A model generated the notes under the pieces. That model did no database searches and was not told the DNA's origin. It was given only the letters and a program-made list of their open reading frames with translations. From NCBI GenBank assembly GCA_902581585.1, contig CACHPB010000006.1, positions 1 through 64,000 of the forward strand: DNA of 64,000 nucleotides. Reading direction: 5' to 3'. Each line of letters opens with the position of its first letter. Position 1 is the first letter of the stretch. The translations under genes were made by a program, and so were the position numbers. Origin of the DNA: an uncultured Pelagibacteraceae bacterium (GTDB taxonomy: Bacteria; Pseudomonadota; Alphaproteobacteria; Pelagibacterales; Pelagibacteraceae). Positions 63,820 through 64,000 of the stretch are shown one piece after another.

Positions 63820-63828
63820 ATGATTAAA

Positions 63829-64000
63829 CTAACCTAGATGTTTATATATAGGAAAATTTGAACATAGGCTAACAACTTCTTTCCTTACTTCATCTTCAAT
63901 TTTAGAGTTATCTTCAGGGTTTTCAGACAGGCCTTTTATTGTTTTTGTTATTAAATCACCTACTTTTTGAAATTCATTTAGTCCAAATCCTCTTGTTGTT
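63829..64000 (-). CDS. glyA: Serine hydroxymethyltransferase, C-terminal end (partial)
   Basis: The last 56 residues of GlyA, which makes glycine and methylene-tetrahydrofolate from serine. Translated, it reads TTRGFGLNEFQKVGDLI, then KIEDEVRKEVVSLCSNFPIY and ends KHLG before a TAG. These match the SHMT C-terminus. The upstream part is outside the window. It precedes nrdR on the same strand by 9 bases. Confidence 0.9.
   Translation of the reverse strand, partial: TTRGFGLNEFQKVGDLITKTIKGLSENPEDNSKIEDEVRKEVVSLCSNFPIYKHLG

Overview
This window is bacterial chromosome from an AT-rich, very compact alphaproteobacterium, most likely a member of the SAR11 clade (Pelagibacterales). The evidence is coding density with start/stop overlaps or gaps of a few bases almost everywhere, heavy A+T bias, Lys/Asn/Ile-rich proteins, and gene neighbourhoods typical of alphaproteobacteria: nagZ-scpA-scpB-tatABC-serS, mltB-rlpA-dacA-tmk-holB-metG-tatD, bamE-cytochrome bc1 chaperone-rpmF-plsX-ihfA-merR, and glyA-nrdR-ribD-ribE-ribBA-ribH-nusB-thiL-hppA. 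The taxonomic call rests on recognition, not on a database search.

Layout. 1-7266 (+): the 3' end of nagZ, chromosome segregation (scpAB), Tat export (tatABC), serS and the Sec accessory genes yajC-secD-secF. 7263-10775 (-): a PuuD-like membrane protein and uvrA. 10856-16066 (+): ssb, gyrA, coaD, an exported cyclophilin and tgt, then tRNA-Lys. 16198-19997: an M48 lipoprotein protease, a DUF502 membrane protein, recG and sdhE, then tRNA-Ser. 20173-28593 (+): rarD followed by a cell-wall and replication operon (mltB, an RlpA-like SPOR lipoprotein, dacA, tmk, holB, metG, tatD, a metallo-hydrolase). 28585-30835 (-): glutathione peroxidase, nhaA and a zinc-ribbon membrane protein. 30931-34177: tRNA-Pro, an FkbM methyltransferase, an NDUFS4-like Complex I subunit, an SbmA/BacA-like transporter, glpX and tRNA-Glu. 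34179-38521: bamE, a bc1 chaperone, rpmF, plsX, ihfA, merR, rpmG, chorismate mutase and ctaA. 38499-42032 (-): two O-acetylhomoserine sulfhydrylase paralogues around an alpha/beta hydrolase, with a riboswitch-like leader. 42180-47400 (+): rplM-rpsI, argC, a small lipoprotein, homoserine dehydrogenase and two transporters.

47401-56680 is the accessory part. It holds a 524-base gene-free stretch, a short MGMT gene, a GC-rich stretch that looks like structured RNA, a DUF2938 membrane protein with a newly noted 54-residue companion, a tyrosine recombinase with two nested inverted repeats over its promoter, a surface-polysaccharide cluster (sugar-nucleotide dehydrogenase, four glycosyltransferase-type proteins) and a GIY-YIG nuclease. 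From 56657 to the end the core returns on the minus strand: hppA, thiL, nusB, the riboflavin genes, nrdR and the 3' end of glyA.

The observations most worth checking are the recombinase's 14-7-14 inverted repeat over its own promoter, the GC-rich RNA candidate at 48221-48420, a Tgt that has lost all four zinc ligands while keeping its catalytic residues, an NrdR whose two zinc knuckles are both C-x-C, a degenerate GTP cyclohydrolase half in RibBA, and a pseudoknot-like leader on a methionine gene.
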